Position numbers and translations under genes: made by a program. Shown piece after piece: positions 1-7,875 of a stretch of 40,722 nucleotides of DNA. Positions within the stretch are counted from its first letter, which is position 1; each line of letters starts with the position of its first letter. Source of the stretch: Dolichospermum sp. LEGE 00240. GTDB taxonomy: Bacteria; Cyanobacteriota; Cyanobacteriia; Cyanobacteriales; Nostocaceae. A model generated the notes under the pieces. That model did not search any database, had not been told where the DNA came from, and was given only the letters and a program-made list of their open reading frames with translations. Location of the stretch: contig NZ_JADEVZ010000044.1 of assembly GCF_015207875.1 (NCBI RefSeq), forward strand, positions 1-40,722, given 5' to 3'.

Positions 1-218
1 CGCCAATTGCGGAAATATGTATATACAGTTTGCCATGGGGGAAAGTCTCCGGGTAAGTTTCGCCATGTACATCCTTGAGTTAATACATAAAAGATGGCAT
101 TAAGTACGCACCAAATATCTACTTCTCGTTTTCTACCACCAGTTTTAGCTCTTGGAATTAAAGGTTCTATTAGTTCCCACTGTTCTTTAGTTAGGTTGCT
201 GGAGTATACTTTACTCAT
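1..218 (-). CDS. IS5 family transposase, N-terminal part (truncated by window edge)
   Basis: Reading the minus strand from the ATG at 218 gives 72 residues to the window edge. They begin MSKVYSSNLTKEQWELIEPL and contain the W-x-NLP and FPPW-x-TV segments that mark the N-terminal domain (DUF4096 type) of IS5-group DDE transposases. This domain precedes the catalytic core, which would lie outside the window. The stretch has no internal stop. The C-terminus of a transposase of the same family is at the other end of the window (40630-40722), in the same orientation, so the two pieces are probably two copies of one element. Whether this copy is functional cannot be judged. Confidence 0.85.
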   Translation of the reverse strand, partial: MSKVYSSNLTKEQWELIEPLIPRAKTGGRKREVDIWCVLNAIFYVLTQGCTWRNLPGDFPPWQTVYTYFRNW

Positions 219-309
219 TGCTCTCTACGGTTCTGTATTTTTAGTATTTACAGATTATACCCTGAGAGCTTTTTTTACTCAACTTCTAACTTTTCAAACA
301 CCCTCTTAG
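1..309 (-). mobile_element. IS5-like insertion sequence, partial (right end)
   Basis: The element runs off the left edge of the window. Its outer end is an inverted repeat at 288-309 whose minus-strand sequence reads roughly CTAAGAGGGTGTTTGAAAAG. The same end sequence recurs at 589-611, 17315-17331 and 40593-40618. The flanking TTAG/CTAA tetranucleotide fits the YTAR target preference known for IS5-type elements. The transposase start lies 70 bp inside the end. The copy interrupts a GNAT acetyltransferase gene on its right. Confidence 0.85.
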
Positions 310-492
310 CGCCGCATCACGAAATAAAGCAGGTCCTAAACCTTGACTTTGATAAGAACTATCTATTGCTAATCTTGCTAAAATTACTACCGGAATAGGG
401 TCAGGCATATTTCGCCGAAATTTACCTAACGCTGATTGTACACTAATCGCTCCAGAAGCAAGGGCATAATACCCAACTACTCTATTGCCAAA
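310..492 (-). pseudogene. GNAT acetyltransferase remnant (toxin-like), cut by IS
   Basis: Minus-strand translation gives NRVVGYYALASGAISVQSAL, then an LARLAID segment and SYQSQGLGPALFRDAA. This is the acetyl-CoA-binding core (Q/R-x-x-G-x-G/A type) of GNAT proteins, close to the toxin GNATs that pair with DUF1778/RHH antitoxins. The C-terminal side runs straight into the IS end at 309 and stops after a few IS-encoded residues at 286. Upstream of about 492 the frame is closed by a TGA, so the N-terminus is lost too. No partner antitoxin gene is visible here. I see it as a dead gene; the toxin assignment is by family resemblance only. Confidence 0.75.
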
Positions 493-588
493 TAGTCATC
501 GGCATTTCTAACATTTTTCATAAAGCTTGTTCTAATTTATGGATTTTTTGTAAGATATCTTTGCGTAGTAGCGATTTCTAATCGCCGG

Positions 589-611
589 AAACTTTTCAAA
601 CATCCTCTTAG
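589..611. repeat. Solo IS5-like terminal inverted repeat
   Basis: The sequence AACTTTTCAAACATCCTCTT matches the IS end at 288-309 nearly perfectly, but no transposase is attached. It lies next to a small palindrome, GCGATTTCTAATCGC (571-585). It suggests an earlier insertion that was deleted and may explain the missing 5' part of the GNAT gene. Confidence 0.7.
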
Positions 612-642
612 GAAGACAAAATACTACATCCGCGTCTGGGGA

Positions 643-690
643 TTGTACAATTTACCCAAACCCGCTATACTTGTACAATAAACAGTACAG
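643..690 (+). promoter_or_regulatory. yefM-yoeB promoter with TGTACA operators
   Basis: A -35 box TTGTAC (643-648) and a -10 box TATACT (666-671) are separated by 17 bp. TGTACA hexamers sit at 644-649, inside the -35, and at 672-677, abutting the -10; a partial copy (AGTACA) is at 684-689. TGTACA is the known core of the palindromes bound by E. coli YefM. The placement fits autorepression by YefM and the YefM-YoeB complex. The motif match is seen directly; binding is inferred. Confidence 0.7.
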
Positions 691-701
691 GTTCTCCGCC
701 A

Positions 702-956
702 ATGAAAATTATCTCTTTTAGCGAGGCCAGAAATAGTCTGAAAACGGTTTTAGACCAGGTGACGGAAGATGCCGACTATACAATTATCACTAGACGGGAT
801 GCTGATGATACGGTGGTGATGTCCCTGGAGTTTTTTAATAGTCTCATGGAGACTGTGTATTTATTGAAGTCTCCGGCAAATGCAGCCCATTTAGAACGTT
901 CCATTGCTCAATTTAAGCAGGGGAAAGTGGTGCAGCGAGATTTGTTAAATGAGTAG
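702..956 (+). CDS. yefM: YefM-type antitoxin (Phd/YefM family)
   Basis: This 84-residue protein starts MKIISFSEARNSLKTVLDQV and continues with a TIITRRDADDTVVMSLEFFNSL segment, the signature N-terminal Phd/YefM DNA-binding and dimerisation fold. The C-terminal half, with LLKSPANAAHLERSIAQ and a short acidic tail, is the flexible toxin-neutralising part. The length is usual for the family. Its stop overlaps the start of the YoeB-like toxin gene by 8 bp (949-956), the usual coupling in this operon. Upstream TGTACA operators overlap the promoter, consistent with autoregulation. The pair is intact despite the decaying surroundings. Confidence 0.93.
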   Translation: MKIISFSEARNSLKTVLDQVTEDADYTIITRRDADDTVVMSLEFFNSLMETVYLLKSPANAAHLERSIAQFKQGKVVQRDLLNE

Positions 957-1209
957 AATGTTGGCTTGGACTGATGAGGCTTGGGGTAATTATCTTTACT
1001 GGCAAGGGCAAGACAAAAAGACTCTCAAAAGAATCAATAAGTTGATTGAGGAGACGATGCGGATGCCTTTTGAGGGTATTGGTAAACCAGAGCCTCTCAA
1101 GGAAAATTTAGCCGGATTTTGGTCACGGCGAATTGATGATACAAATCGTTTGGTTTATGCTGTTGATGATGTCTATGTAACTATTATTTCTTGCCGATAT
1201 CATTATTAA
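949..1209 (+). CDS. yoeB: YoeB-type mRNA interferase toxin
   Basis: The 86-residue product belongs to the RelE-superfamily YoeB group, ribosome-dependent endoribonucleases that cleave mRNA in the A site. The expected landmarks are present: W7-T8 near the start, P49-L50 before the L54-x-G56-x-WSRRI strand, and the terminal RYHY. By alignment to E. coli YoeB the catalytic residues correspond to E48, R67, H85 and Y86, all retained, so the toxin is probably active. The start overlaps yefM by 8 bp. A MITE (1218-1326) is inserted just behind the stop. Confidence 0.93.
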   Translation: MSRMLAWTDEAWGNYLYWQGQDKKTLKRINKLIEETMRMPFEGIGKPEPLKENLAGFWSRRIDDTNRLVYAVDDVYVTIISCRYHY

Positions 1210-1217
1210 TTTTGCAC

Positions 1218-1326
1218 TAAGTAGGTTGGCGTTAAAAATTGTCGTTATGACAAGGGAACAGGGGACAGGTTTTGAGAGATTTTACTTTTCTTTACACAGT
1301 TTGGTTTTATAATGTTGACCTACTTA
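1218..1326. mobile_element. MITE-like element, TIR TAAGTAGGT
   Basis: Terminal inverted repeats TAAGTAGGT and ACCTACTTA bracket about 109 bp without coding capacity. Internal blocks (GTCGTTATGACAAGG and CTTTTCTTTACACAG) recur in the element at 9301-9423 and in two rearranged pieces at 6706-6973. The inner part between the conserved ends differs among copies and often carries short repeats such as GGGAACAGGGGACAGG. Confidence 0.75.
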
Positions 1327-1697
1327 TATTATTCATAATAGCTGTATGATAAGTTTAAATTATAGAAAATCAATAATGCTTTTGATATTTATAACTTTTA
1401 GCAATTTGCCTTTAGATTTTCTTAATAATTAATTGAGAATCTTTTCTATTTATCAACGAGGTTGCAATACTTTCCGGGATTTGCTATAATTTCAGATAAT
1501 TTCATAATTAGGTTACTATTGTCGATTTTGGATCTTTCAGAAGATGTTAGTCTCAAACCCTTTATTGACAGTAGTTTCAGAAATTAATTTCCCAGGCTAA
1601 TACAAAACTTTACAAAAATTTTAGCCATAAATTTGCTTAAAAATGATCTAATTTGAGCGATCGCAAAAATTCCCTATTGACAAATTGACGAAGAAGT
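1325..1697. repeat. 370-bp direct repeat, copy 1
   Basis: This block is repeated in the same orientation at 3658-4029 with only scattered substitutions. Both begin TATATTATTCATAAT and end near CTATTGACAAATTGAC. Small open frames in it are not conserved between the copies, so it looks non-coding. The left edge abuts the MITE. The two copies bracket the broken gene at 1840-2114 and the STAND gene. Confidence 0.85.
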
Positions 1698-1839
1698 GAT
1701 AGATAACTTGTCACCCGTTAAGGGGTTTAGCACTGCTAAACCCTTGCATATCGCATCAATTACAGCATGGTTTAATGCTGATGTAGAGACGTTCCATGAA
1801 ACATCTCTACAATGTGGTTTCCCTAAAGGATACCAGAAG

Positions 1840-2114
1840 CTACGCTAAGGTAGTTGTAAAGTTATTGAGTCCCAAAGTGCCGGCTAAACCTGTCACTTCA
1901 ATGATGGCATCTTTAGTAGGATCAAATCCAGCTATAGTATCGAGCGATTAAAATCATTACCAAAAGTGGTTTCCAGCTTCTGGGTGTACCCCGCATCAAA
2001 TCGGAACTGACGGAGATATTCAGATGTATTCTGTAACGCTTGATTGAGAATGCTATCTAAATTAGGAAAACGGATTTCAAATGAATTGTTCAGTAAAATG
2101 TTGAAGTTTTTCAT
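1840..2114 (-). pseudogene. Frameshifted gene of unknown family
   Basis: From an ATG at 2114 the minus strand reads MKNFNILLNNSFEIRFPNLD and continues to NDFNRSIL before a stop at 1932. Shifting frame near 1940 (after NRS) opens DTIAGFDPTKDAIIEVTGLA and then GTLGLNNFTTTLA to a TAG at 1840. The two parts read as one protein of about 90 residues broken by a single-base indel, although a sequencing error would look the same. I do not recognise the family. The upstream region (2115-2326) holds three CTGACTTAT-like direct repeats. Confidence 0.45.
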
Positions 2115-2401
2115 GATACACCCCTTTAAAATTGCAGATATTGTTTTCGTGATATTTTTACGCGCTGCTAATTAGCATTTCCCCAATCTACCCAACCCTG
2201 TACCAACTTCCGTACTGAGAAATACTGACTTATTCTGACTTATCCTGACTTATGAATGACTTTTGTTAATACATAGTCTGTAGTTAAAAATATAATCTTC
2301 ATGCCACATCTTTAACCGGCACAGAGATGAGAATCTACGTAAGATATAATTGGATAATCCAATATATACTAATTAAGTTATACATTAATCCAGGATCAGC
2401 A

Positions 2402-3352
2402 ATGTCAAGATCACTATGCGTTCATAATGACCACATTGACAAAGTTAAAATAGCACTCACACAAAGTGGCTATCTCCACCAAAGAGCCTTAGTTTATGAT
2501 ACCGGATTGTCTTTAACTACAATTAGCAACTTCCTGACTGGTAAACCTGTTAGTTATGCAACCTTTGAAGAACTATGTCGGCGATTAAATCTAGATTGGC
2601 AAGAAATTACTACCAGCGCTGAAGTAATATTCCCCCCCCGCATACGCACAAATACGCAAAAAAAACCAAATTTAAATCAATTCCCAGACTGGGGAACTGC
2701 AATTGATATTTCAGCATTTTACGGATATAGTCAAGAACTGACACAATTGCAGTCATGGATTTTACAAGATGGTTGTCGCTTACTAGGATTATTCGGTATA
2801 GGTGGAGTTGGGAAAACAACCTTAGCTACTCAACTTGTAAAACAAATTCAGGATCAATTTGATTACGTTTTTTGGCGTTCAGTACCGACAGTTCCATGTT
2901 TTGATAGTATGATGACTGACTTGCTATCTTTGTTCTCCCATCACAAAGAAAACAAACTCAATATCAATCAAATTATCTATTATTTGCGTACCCATCGTTG
3001 TCTGATTATTTTGGATCATGTAGATATTGATCATCTAAAATATATGCAATTCATCAAAATAATTGCTGAAACAAATCATCAAAGTTGTGTGATTTTCACC
3101 AGTCGAGAACAATATCCAGAATTCACTTTTTTAGAATATTGGCTATCATCAGTACGGTGTTTAAAGTTGTCTAATTCCTCAGAAATAGCTTTGTCTCTGA
3201 TAGAATCACAACCACTATGGGGAACTGATCAAGAAAAGTATGATTTATGTAATTTCTGTAATAATAATCCTTTGAAAGTTAAACAAATGATTGTTTCTAT
3301 AATTCATTTATATAATGGGGATATTGGTAAGTTTTTAGAACGAAATACATAA
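2402..3352 (+). CDS. Short HTH plus NB-ARC STAND ATPase, lacking a C-terminal sensor
   Basis: The start at 2402 is preferred over an in-frame ATG at 2327 because CCAGGA lies 8 bp upstream and the residues before M26 look unlike protein. Of 316 residues, about 1-70 form a helix-turn-helix-like domain (TGLSLTTISNFLTGKPVSYA) common at the head of cyanobacterial NB-ARC/WD40 proteins. The P-loop is GIGGVGKT (132-139), Walker B is LIILD (201-205), and TSRE is the sensor-like arginine motif. STAND proteins are ATP-driven switches, often for defence or signalling. The usual WD40 or TPR sensor is absent: the frame ends soon after the winged-helix region. It may be a truncated remnant or a minimal version. 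Confidence 0.75.
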   Translation: MSRSLCVHNDHIDKVKIALTQSGYLHQRALVYDTGLSLTTISNFLTGKPVSYATFEELCRRLNLDWQEITTSAEVIFPPRIRTNTQKKPNLNQFPDWGTAIDISAFYGYSQELTQLQSWILQDGCRLLGLFGIGGVGKTTLATQLVKQIQDQFDYVFWRSVPTVPCFDSMMTDLLSLFSHHKENKLNINQIIYYLRTHRCLIILDHVDIDHLKYMQFIKIIAETNHQSCVIFTSREQYPEFTFLEYWLSSVRCLKLSNSSEIALSLIESQPLWGTDQEKYDLCNFCNNNPLKVKQMIVSIIHLYNGDIGKFLERNT

Positions 3353-3657
3353 TAGATTGAAGAGGAATTAAAACCGAATTTAGCTACAGGTAAATCTACC
3401 ATTGCTTATCAAGGTTATGGTAGAGGTTTAGATATGAGTCTAATTAATACAGGACTTACGCAACTGGCACATTGGTAGGGTGCGTCAGATATCAACAATC
3501 TGTTTATTTGCAGGATTTATGCAGTAGTAAAGCACCCTACAACAGATTTTTGGTGTGACACTTGCGTAAGTCCTATAATAATCTAGTATTAGAACAAGCA
3601 GAAACTATTGTATAATAATATGCTCTTAGTTTTATCCCAGATGCTATTTATCAGATA
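3353..3657. other. Gene remnant interrupted by a MITE
   Basis: Downstream of the STAND gene a plus-strand frame reads IEEELKPNLATGKSTIAYQG and then YGRGLDMSLIN, where the element at 3451-3574 is inserted. After it the frame resumes as NNLVLEQAETIV followed by two stops. This looks like a piece of an unidentified gene split by the MITE. No start or function can be assigned. Confidence 0.4.
3451..3574. mobile_element. MITE with perfect 13-bp inverted ends
   Basis: AGGACTTACGCAA (3451-3463) and TTGCGTAAGTCCT (3562-3574) are perfect inverted repeats around 124 bp. Inner arms GTAGGGTGC and GCACCCTAC also pair, so the whole unit can fold as a cruciform. It has no open frame. A degenerate relative with the same GTAGGGTG and GCGTAAG blocks is at about 12586-12708. 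Confidence 0.8.
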
Positions 3658-4029
3658 TATTATTCATAATGGCTGTATGATAAGCTTGAATTATAGAAAA
3701 TCAATAATACTTTTGATATTTATAACTTTTAGCAATTTGCCTTTAGATTTTCTTAATAATTAATTGAGAATCTTTTCTATTTATCAACGAGGTTGCTATA
3801 CTTTCAGCGATTTGCTATAATTTCAGAGAATTTCATAATTGGTTTATTATTGTCAATTTTGGATTTTTCAGAAGATGTTAGTCTCAAACCCTTTATTGAC
3901 AGTAGTTTCAGAAATTGATTTCCCAGGCTAATACAAAACTTTACAAAAATTTTAGCCATAAATTTGCTCAGAAATGATCTAATTTGAGCGATAGTAGAAA
4001 TTTACTATTGACAAATTGACAAATAAGTG
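3658..4029. repeat. 370-bp direct repeat, copy 2
   Basis: Same orientation and nearly the same sequence as 1325-1697. The separation of about 2.33 kb makes the enclosed segment (broken gene, STAND gene, MITE) removable by homologous recombination. Confidence 0.85.
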
Positions 4030-4406
4030 GTCATTAACCTTTCAACGTTATTAATTTTAGTGATATGAAGTCAATATGAATCACCTTAACTTCGATATAT
4101 GGTAGGGGTAAAGCAAAAGCTCATTGGTGCCAACTTAACGTAAAACCCTTAATAAATAAGGAGGAGAACAAGAGCGATGGCGAGGAATGAACTGCCATAG
4201 GCGATTCCTAGGTCGCCCTTCGCGATCGCATTTGTGGTGCGGGCATCTTGCCCGCTAGAATTTACAAACTAAATGCACAACAGCTTACCCCCACCTGAAT
4301 CCTTGCCAATCCAAAATCCAAAATCCAAAATTGGATGACCAAACCATGTTAAAATACATCTCGCATATAAAAGCTGTATTTGATTATTAGGTGGATTTAA
4401 ACAAAC
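4030..4406. other. Non-coding region upstream of psbK
   Basis: It contains a strong purine run, AAGGAGGAG (4158-4166), before ATGGCGAGG, which opens only seven codons; this looks like the head of a lost gene. It also holds a HIP1 octamer, a short hairpin repeat GCGGGCATCTTGCCCGC, and tandem ATCCAAA repeats near 4308-4335. I could not define the psbK promoter. Confidence 0.4.
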
Positions 4407-4544
4407 ATGGAAGCAGCACTATTACTAGCAAAATTGCCTGAAGCTTACCAAATCTTCGACCCCTTGGTAGATGTATTACCTGTGATTCCCGTCTTCTTCT
4501 TGTTACTTGCTTTTGTTTGGCAAGCAGCAGTGGGCTTCAGATAA
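4407..4544 (+). CDS. psbK: Photosystem II reaction centre protein K
   Basis: The product is 45 residues, starting [20 protein letters not shown] and ending WQAAVGFR. PsbK is a single-helix thylakoid subunit of the PSII core near CP43. The short N-terminal leader is removed, and the mature protein (from about K9) starts with the KLPEAY segment. The membrane helix is about residues 20-42 and includes the conserved D22-V-L-P and WQAA. The gene is short but the match is unambiguous. AGGTGG lies 12 bp before the ATG. A strong terminator follows 22 bp after the stop, so it is probably monocistronic. Confidence 0.96.
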
Positions 4545-4565
4545 ATTACCCATCTCCAACTTTTT

Positions 4566-4597
4566 GGACAGGTAACATCCACCTGTCCTATTTTTTT
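4566..4597 (+). terminator. Rho-independent terminator of psbK
   Basis: The perfect 8-bp stem GGACAGGT/ACCTGTCC with a 7-nt loop is followed by TATTTTTTT. It sits directly behind psbK. Confidence 0.88.
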
Positions 4598-4678
4598 GGT
4601 AAAATTAATATTTCTTAATATTCTGCAATAAATCAATATAATTAATCCAGTCACATCCTCAATCACCAGCAATCTACT

Positions 4679-4975
4679 ATGGGAAACATCAAATTTGTCA
4701 AAGAGAATCGAGAAATAGTCGTCGCCAAAGGTGCTAATCTTCGACTAAAAGCCGTAGAAAATGGCATTGATATTTATAAATTTTTCAGCAAAATCACCAA
4801 TTGCGGAGGCGCTGGACAATGTACCACTTGTGTTGTCCAAATTGTCGAAGGACTAGAAAACCTATCTCCCCGCACGGACCTAGAAAACCGCAAATTCAAA
4901 AACAAGCCTGACAACTACCGTCTAGCTTGTCAAACCCTAGTGAACGGACCTGTTAGCGTCATCACCAAACCTTAA
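4679..4975 (+). CDS. 2Fe-2S ferredoxin-like protein
   Basis: The 98-residue protein has a beta-grasp ferredoxin layout. The cluster cysteines are C42, C48, C51 and C84, a C-x5-C-x2-C spacing closer to adrenodoxin/Isc-type ferredoxins than to the C-x4-C-x2-C of plant-type photosynthetic ferredoxin. The RLACQT motif around C84 is typical. It is a small soluble electron carrier; partners cannot be read from sequence. The charged N-terminus ([17 protein letters not shown]) is as expected for the first beta hairpin. It lies between psbK and psbM, all on the plus strand, which hints at a link to photosynthesis but does not prove one. Confidence 0.88.
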   Translation: MGNIKFVKENREIVVAKGANLRLKAVENGIDIYKFFSKITNCGGAGQCTTCVVQIVEGLENLSPRTDLENRKFKNKPDNYRLACQTLVNGPVSVITKP

Positions 4976-5062
4976 AGCCAATAAAAAATTTGGCTTCACT
5001 CTGTCATCTATGATGCTATTCTGGAATAGTTGACTCGAAATTACACAAAAGGCTATCTTGCT

Positions 5063-5167
5063 ATGCAAGTTAATGATTTGGGTTTCGTAGCGAGCATTTT
5101 GTTCGTATTAGTACCCGCGGTGTTTTTGATCATGCTTTACATCCAAACCTCCAAGACTGAAGGTTAA
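5063..5167 (+). CDS. psbM: Photosystem II protein M
   Basis: The 34-residue product [10 protein letters not shown]...QTSKTEG is PsbM, a one-helix subunit at the PSII dimer interface. The helix spans about residues 6-28, with the conserved N-terminal MQVN-x-LGF and the C-terminal YIQTSK. No clear ribosome binding site is visible. A hairpin with flanking A/T runs (5251-5288) follows. Confidence 0.95.
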   Translation: MQVNDLGFVASILFVLVPAVFLIMLYIQTSKTEG

Positions 5168-5250
5168 TTGACAGCTTTGCGAACAGCTATTAGCTTTTGT
5201 GAGCAATTTAAAATCGGTGGAAAAGACAGTTAATATCTGGTCTATAAAAT

Positions 5251-5288
5251 AAAAACCCCCCTAAACTAAATATAGTGCAGGGGTTTTT
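5251..5288. terminator. Bidirectional terminator behind psbM
   Basis: AAAAACCCC (5251-5259) pairs with GGGGTTTTT (5280-5288). The run of A on one side and T on the other allows termination from either strand: psbM on plus, the stress-protein gene on minus. Confidence 0.75.
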
Positions 5289-5532
5289 ATTTAGGGGTTG
5301 GTGATAGCGTAGCGTGGCGTTAGCAATATAAACCTAGAACTGAGATATATCAAGAGTTTGAAAGTAAAAAAGGTGAAACAAGTGCCAGGAATAAGCGTTG
5401 AAACTACCAAAACCCTATCACTTGACCAAATTCAAGAGTATTCTTCTCTTCTTCTAATTCTGACTCCTGACTCCTAGCTCTCACAGACAAATTTTTCAGC
5501 AAACCCTATTATGGCTTGCTAATACGAAGACA

Positions 5533-6384
5533 CTACCCAGTGGTACGTGCCAAAAGCACCGGGCAGGTAGCATTAACACGAACATAATCAGATAAAGATG
5601 AGCCAATTAGCCGATCTATATCAACAAAACTCTTAGCAATAGATGGGCGACGGTCCGGAGAACCAATCAATAATAAGTCTATATTCAACTCATTGGTTAA
5701 ACGACAAATTTCTTCTCCTGGTTTACCACTGCTAGTAACACAACGCACAGCTACAGATTGTCTCTCAGCTTCTGCTAAAGCCATTCCCAAAACAGAATTC
5801 TTCTCTGGTTTGAGGTCAGTAATACCTGATAATTTACCACCTAAATCTGCATTAACATTAGCTAAAACCAATTGTCCACCCGTAACACCCCGGAGTAAGA
5901 ACAAAGCTAAATTTAAGCAATTTTTAGCAGCATCAGAATTATCCATTGCCACCATAACGCGCTTAATGTTCTTGACATAAATGTCATCTTTCACCAGCAA
6001 CATGGGACGGGAAGACAATTGGAAAACGTACTGACTGACAGAATTGGAGAAAATTGATTGTAGTCGCTTCATCCCCCGTGAACCCATAATAATCAAATCA
6101 GCTGCCATTTCGTCAGCGACTTGACAAACCACATCCTTGGGATCACCTTGACGTAAAATCGAAGAAACTTGGCTGGGGTCTAAGTTTAAATACTGAATAG
6201 CCTTAGCCAGAATTTTGCCCCCTTCTTCCCATTTGTCCGTCATTACAGATGCGGTGCTTTGTGGAGTAACAACGTGGAGAACGGTGACTTTTGCGCCTCG
6301 AAATGAAGGGAGTTCTTTCAAGTTCTTGAGCATTTCTTCCGCGTGTCCCAAACCGGAGACAGCCAACAAAATTTTTTGGATCAT
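5533..6384 (-). CDS. Universal stress protein, tandem UspA domains
   Basis: The 283 residues hold two UspA folds. Domain 1 (about 1-140) starts MIQKILLAVSG and carries the nucleotide-binding signature GSRGMKRLQSIFSNSVS (G-x2-G-x9-G-S/T-like). Domain 2 (about 143-283) starts KRVMVAMDNS and has a looser GSPDRRPS...GSSLSDYV version ending CPVLLARTTG. Such tandem proteins act in stress adaptation, often by binding ATP. It stands alone, with long non-coding DNA upstream (6385-6994) containing MITE fragments. The start at 6384 is the standard one for the domain. Confidence 0.9.
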   Translation of the reverse strand: MIQKILLAVSGLGHAEEMLKNLKELPSFRGAKVTVLHVVTPQSTASVMTDKWEEGGKILAKAIQYLNLDPSQVSSILRQGDPKDVVCQVADEMAADLIIMGSRGMKRLQSIFSNSVSQYVFQLSSRPMLLVKDDIYVKNIKRVMVAMDNSDAAKNCLNLALFLLRGVTGGQLVLANVNADLGGKLSGITDLKPEKNSVLGMALAEAERQSVAVRCVTSSGKPGEEICRLTNELNIDLLLIGSPDRRPSIAKSFVDIDRLIGSSLSDYVRVNATCPVLLARTTG

Positions 6385-6994
6385 TTTTCCGTCTTTGTCG
6401 TGAAGGTTTTTGTGGTTTTTGCTGCTAGTATTGAGCTATGGCTGCGTCAGGCAAGCGATCAGAATATTCTTCATGATGTGCTAAATAACCAAGTTGAGTA
6501 TTTAGGCATAAATTAACTGATTATCAGCAAAACTAATACCAACAAGCAAAAGAGTTATTAATATTAAGTTTTTGTATGCCTAATTACGTGAAGTGACAAC
6601 TAGGTTGCCTATCATTAAGCATACAGCTAATTGTGTCCGATAAAATTAATAAAATCTGATGTTGGTTATCATTTGTAATCTATATTAATTTTTTTTAATT
6701 TAAGTTAAGTAGGTGGACATTAAAAATTATTGTGATGACAAGGGAACAGGGAACAGAAAAAACTCATGTTTTTAAACTTGAGATATAAATAATAACACTG
6801 TTTTTCCGATCTACGCATCTTTGAAAAACATCTTTTTTTTGACTGAAACTCTAAACAATACAAGTAGGTGAACACAATAAAACCAATCTGTGTAAAGAAA
6901 AGTAAAATCGCCCAAACCCTCTTCAATCTTGCCTCTTGCATGATTGCCTCTTGCCTTGCCATAACGACGATTTTCCGTAGAGAGCTTTAACTTT
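6385..6994. other. Long intergenic region with MITE pieces
   Basis: 6385-6705 is AT-rich with no convincing gene. 6706-6861 begins with the left MITE end (TAAGTAGGT and GTGATGACAAGGGAACAGGG). 6862-6973 is a second copy in opposite orientation, running from AAGTAGGTGAACACAATAAA to GCCATAACGACGATTTTC, where its far end is missing. A minus-strand open frame over this part is only a by-product of the MITE. Confidence 0.6.
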
Positions 6995-7816
6995 ATGTCC
7001 CCAAATTATAATTCCATAAAAATAATTAGCATTGCCACAATAGTATTATCTTTAAACGCTTGTAGCAGCAACCAAAATACACCTCAACTAAAAATCAATA
7101 GCGAGTCTTTAAAAGTTGCCATTCCTAACAATCAAGTGAATCTCAAATCACAACTACCAGCTAAAGTTGAAACCCTGAATTTTACCGTTCCTGCTAAATA
7201 TCAGGCAAAAACCGTTTCTAAAGTCGCGCCTAGCAACAAAGAGAAAGTCATTGCTTTAACAATTGATGATGGTCCCTGGCCAAAAACCACCGCAGAAATG
7301 TTAGATATCCTCAAACAAAATCAGGTAAAAGCTACATTCTTTTGGGTAGGAAGTGCTTTACAAGAAAACCCCGAAATTGGTAAACGAGTTGTCGCTGAAG
7401 GTCACGCTATTGGTAATCATACTTGGCATCATTGGTATCGAAAGATGGATGAAGCTACAGCCAAAAGTGAAATTGAAAAAACAAATGAATTAATTTATCA
7501 AACTACAGGTGTCAAAACATCTTTTTTTCGTCCCCCAGGAGGCTATTTAAACAACGGATTAGCTGCTTATGCTAAAAGCCAAAAAAACTCCGTTGTCTTA
7601 TGGTCAGTGACTTCGGCAGACACCGATCCGCGGGCAAAATATCAAGTATTTGTGAAAAATGTTCTCAGAGATGCTAAACCAGGGGCTATTGTCTTAATGC
7701 ACGATGGTGGCGGGAATCGTGAAAGAACCGTGAAAGCCTTGCCAGAAATCATCAGCGGACTCAAACAGCAAGGCTACCGATTGGTTACAGTTCCTGAACT
7801 TTTAGAAATGCATTAA
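6995..7816 (+). CDS. Lipoprotein polysaccharide deacetylase (NodB/CE4)
   Basis: The 273 residues begin with a lipoprotein signal (lipobox LNAC, acylated C23) and a linker to about residue 80, followed by a complete NodB domain. Visible motifs: TIDDGP (D91 base, D92 metal), GNHTWHH (metal ligands H142, H146), RPPGGY (R179), DTDP (about 210) and LMHD (H236). This set predicts an active, metal-dependent deacetylase acting on N-acetylated sugars such as peptidoglycan or an exopolysaccharide, anchored to an envelope membrane. The HNH gene is convergent; GACGGGGA and TCCCCGTC (7818 and 7861) can pair between them. Confidence 0.92.
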   Translation: MSPNYNSIKIISIATIVLSLNACSSNQNTPQLKINSESLKVAIPNNQVNLKSQLPAKVETLNFTVPAKYQAKTVSKVAPSNKEKVIALTIDDGPWPKTTAEMLDILKQNQVKATFFWVGSALQENPEIGKRVVAEGHAIGNHTWHHWYRKMDEATAKSEIEKTNELIYQTTGVKTSFFRPPGGYLNNGLAAYAKSQKNSVVLWSVTSADTDPRAKYQVFVKNVLRDAKPGAIVLMHDGGGNRERTVKALPEIISGLKQQGYRLVTVPELLEMH

Positions 7817-7875
7817 TGACGGGGAATTTTGGATTTTAGATGAAAAAAATTTGGCATAAGTCCCCGTCCTTCCTC

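Noticed and set aside
94-309. Plus-strand open frame of 71 codons
   Set aside because: It lies antisense over the IS5-like transposase start and the IS end; the minus strand encodes a clear transposase.
1325-1697. Small peptide gene in the 370-bp repeat (MKLSEIIANPGKYCNLVDK)
   Set aside because: The frame is broken by an early stop in the second copy, so it is not maintained.
4445-4672. Minus-strand open frame over psbK
   Set aside because: Antisense to psbK and its terminator, with no protein-like features.
6720-6962. Minus-strand open frame upstream of the deacetylase
   Set aside because: It is composed of MITE fragments that recur elsewhere in other frames.
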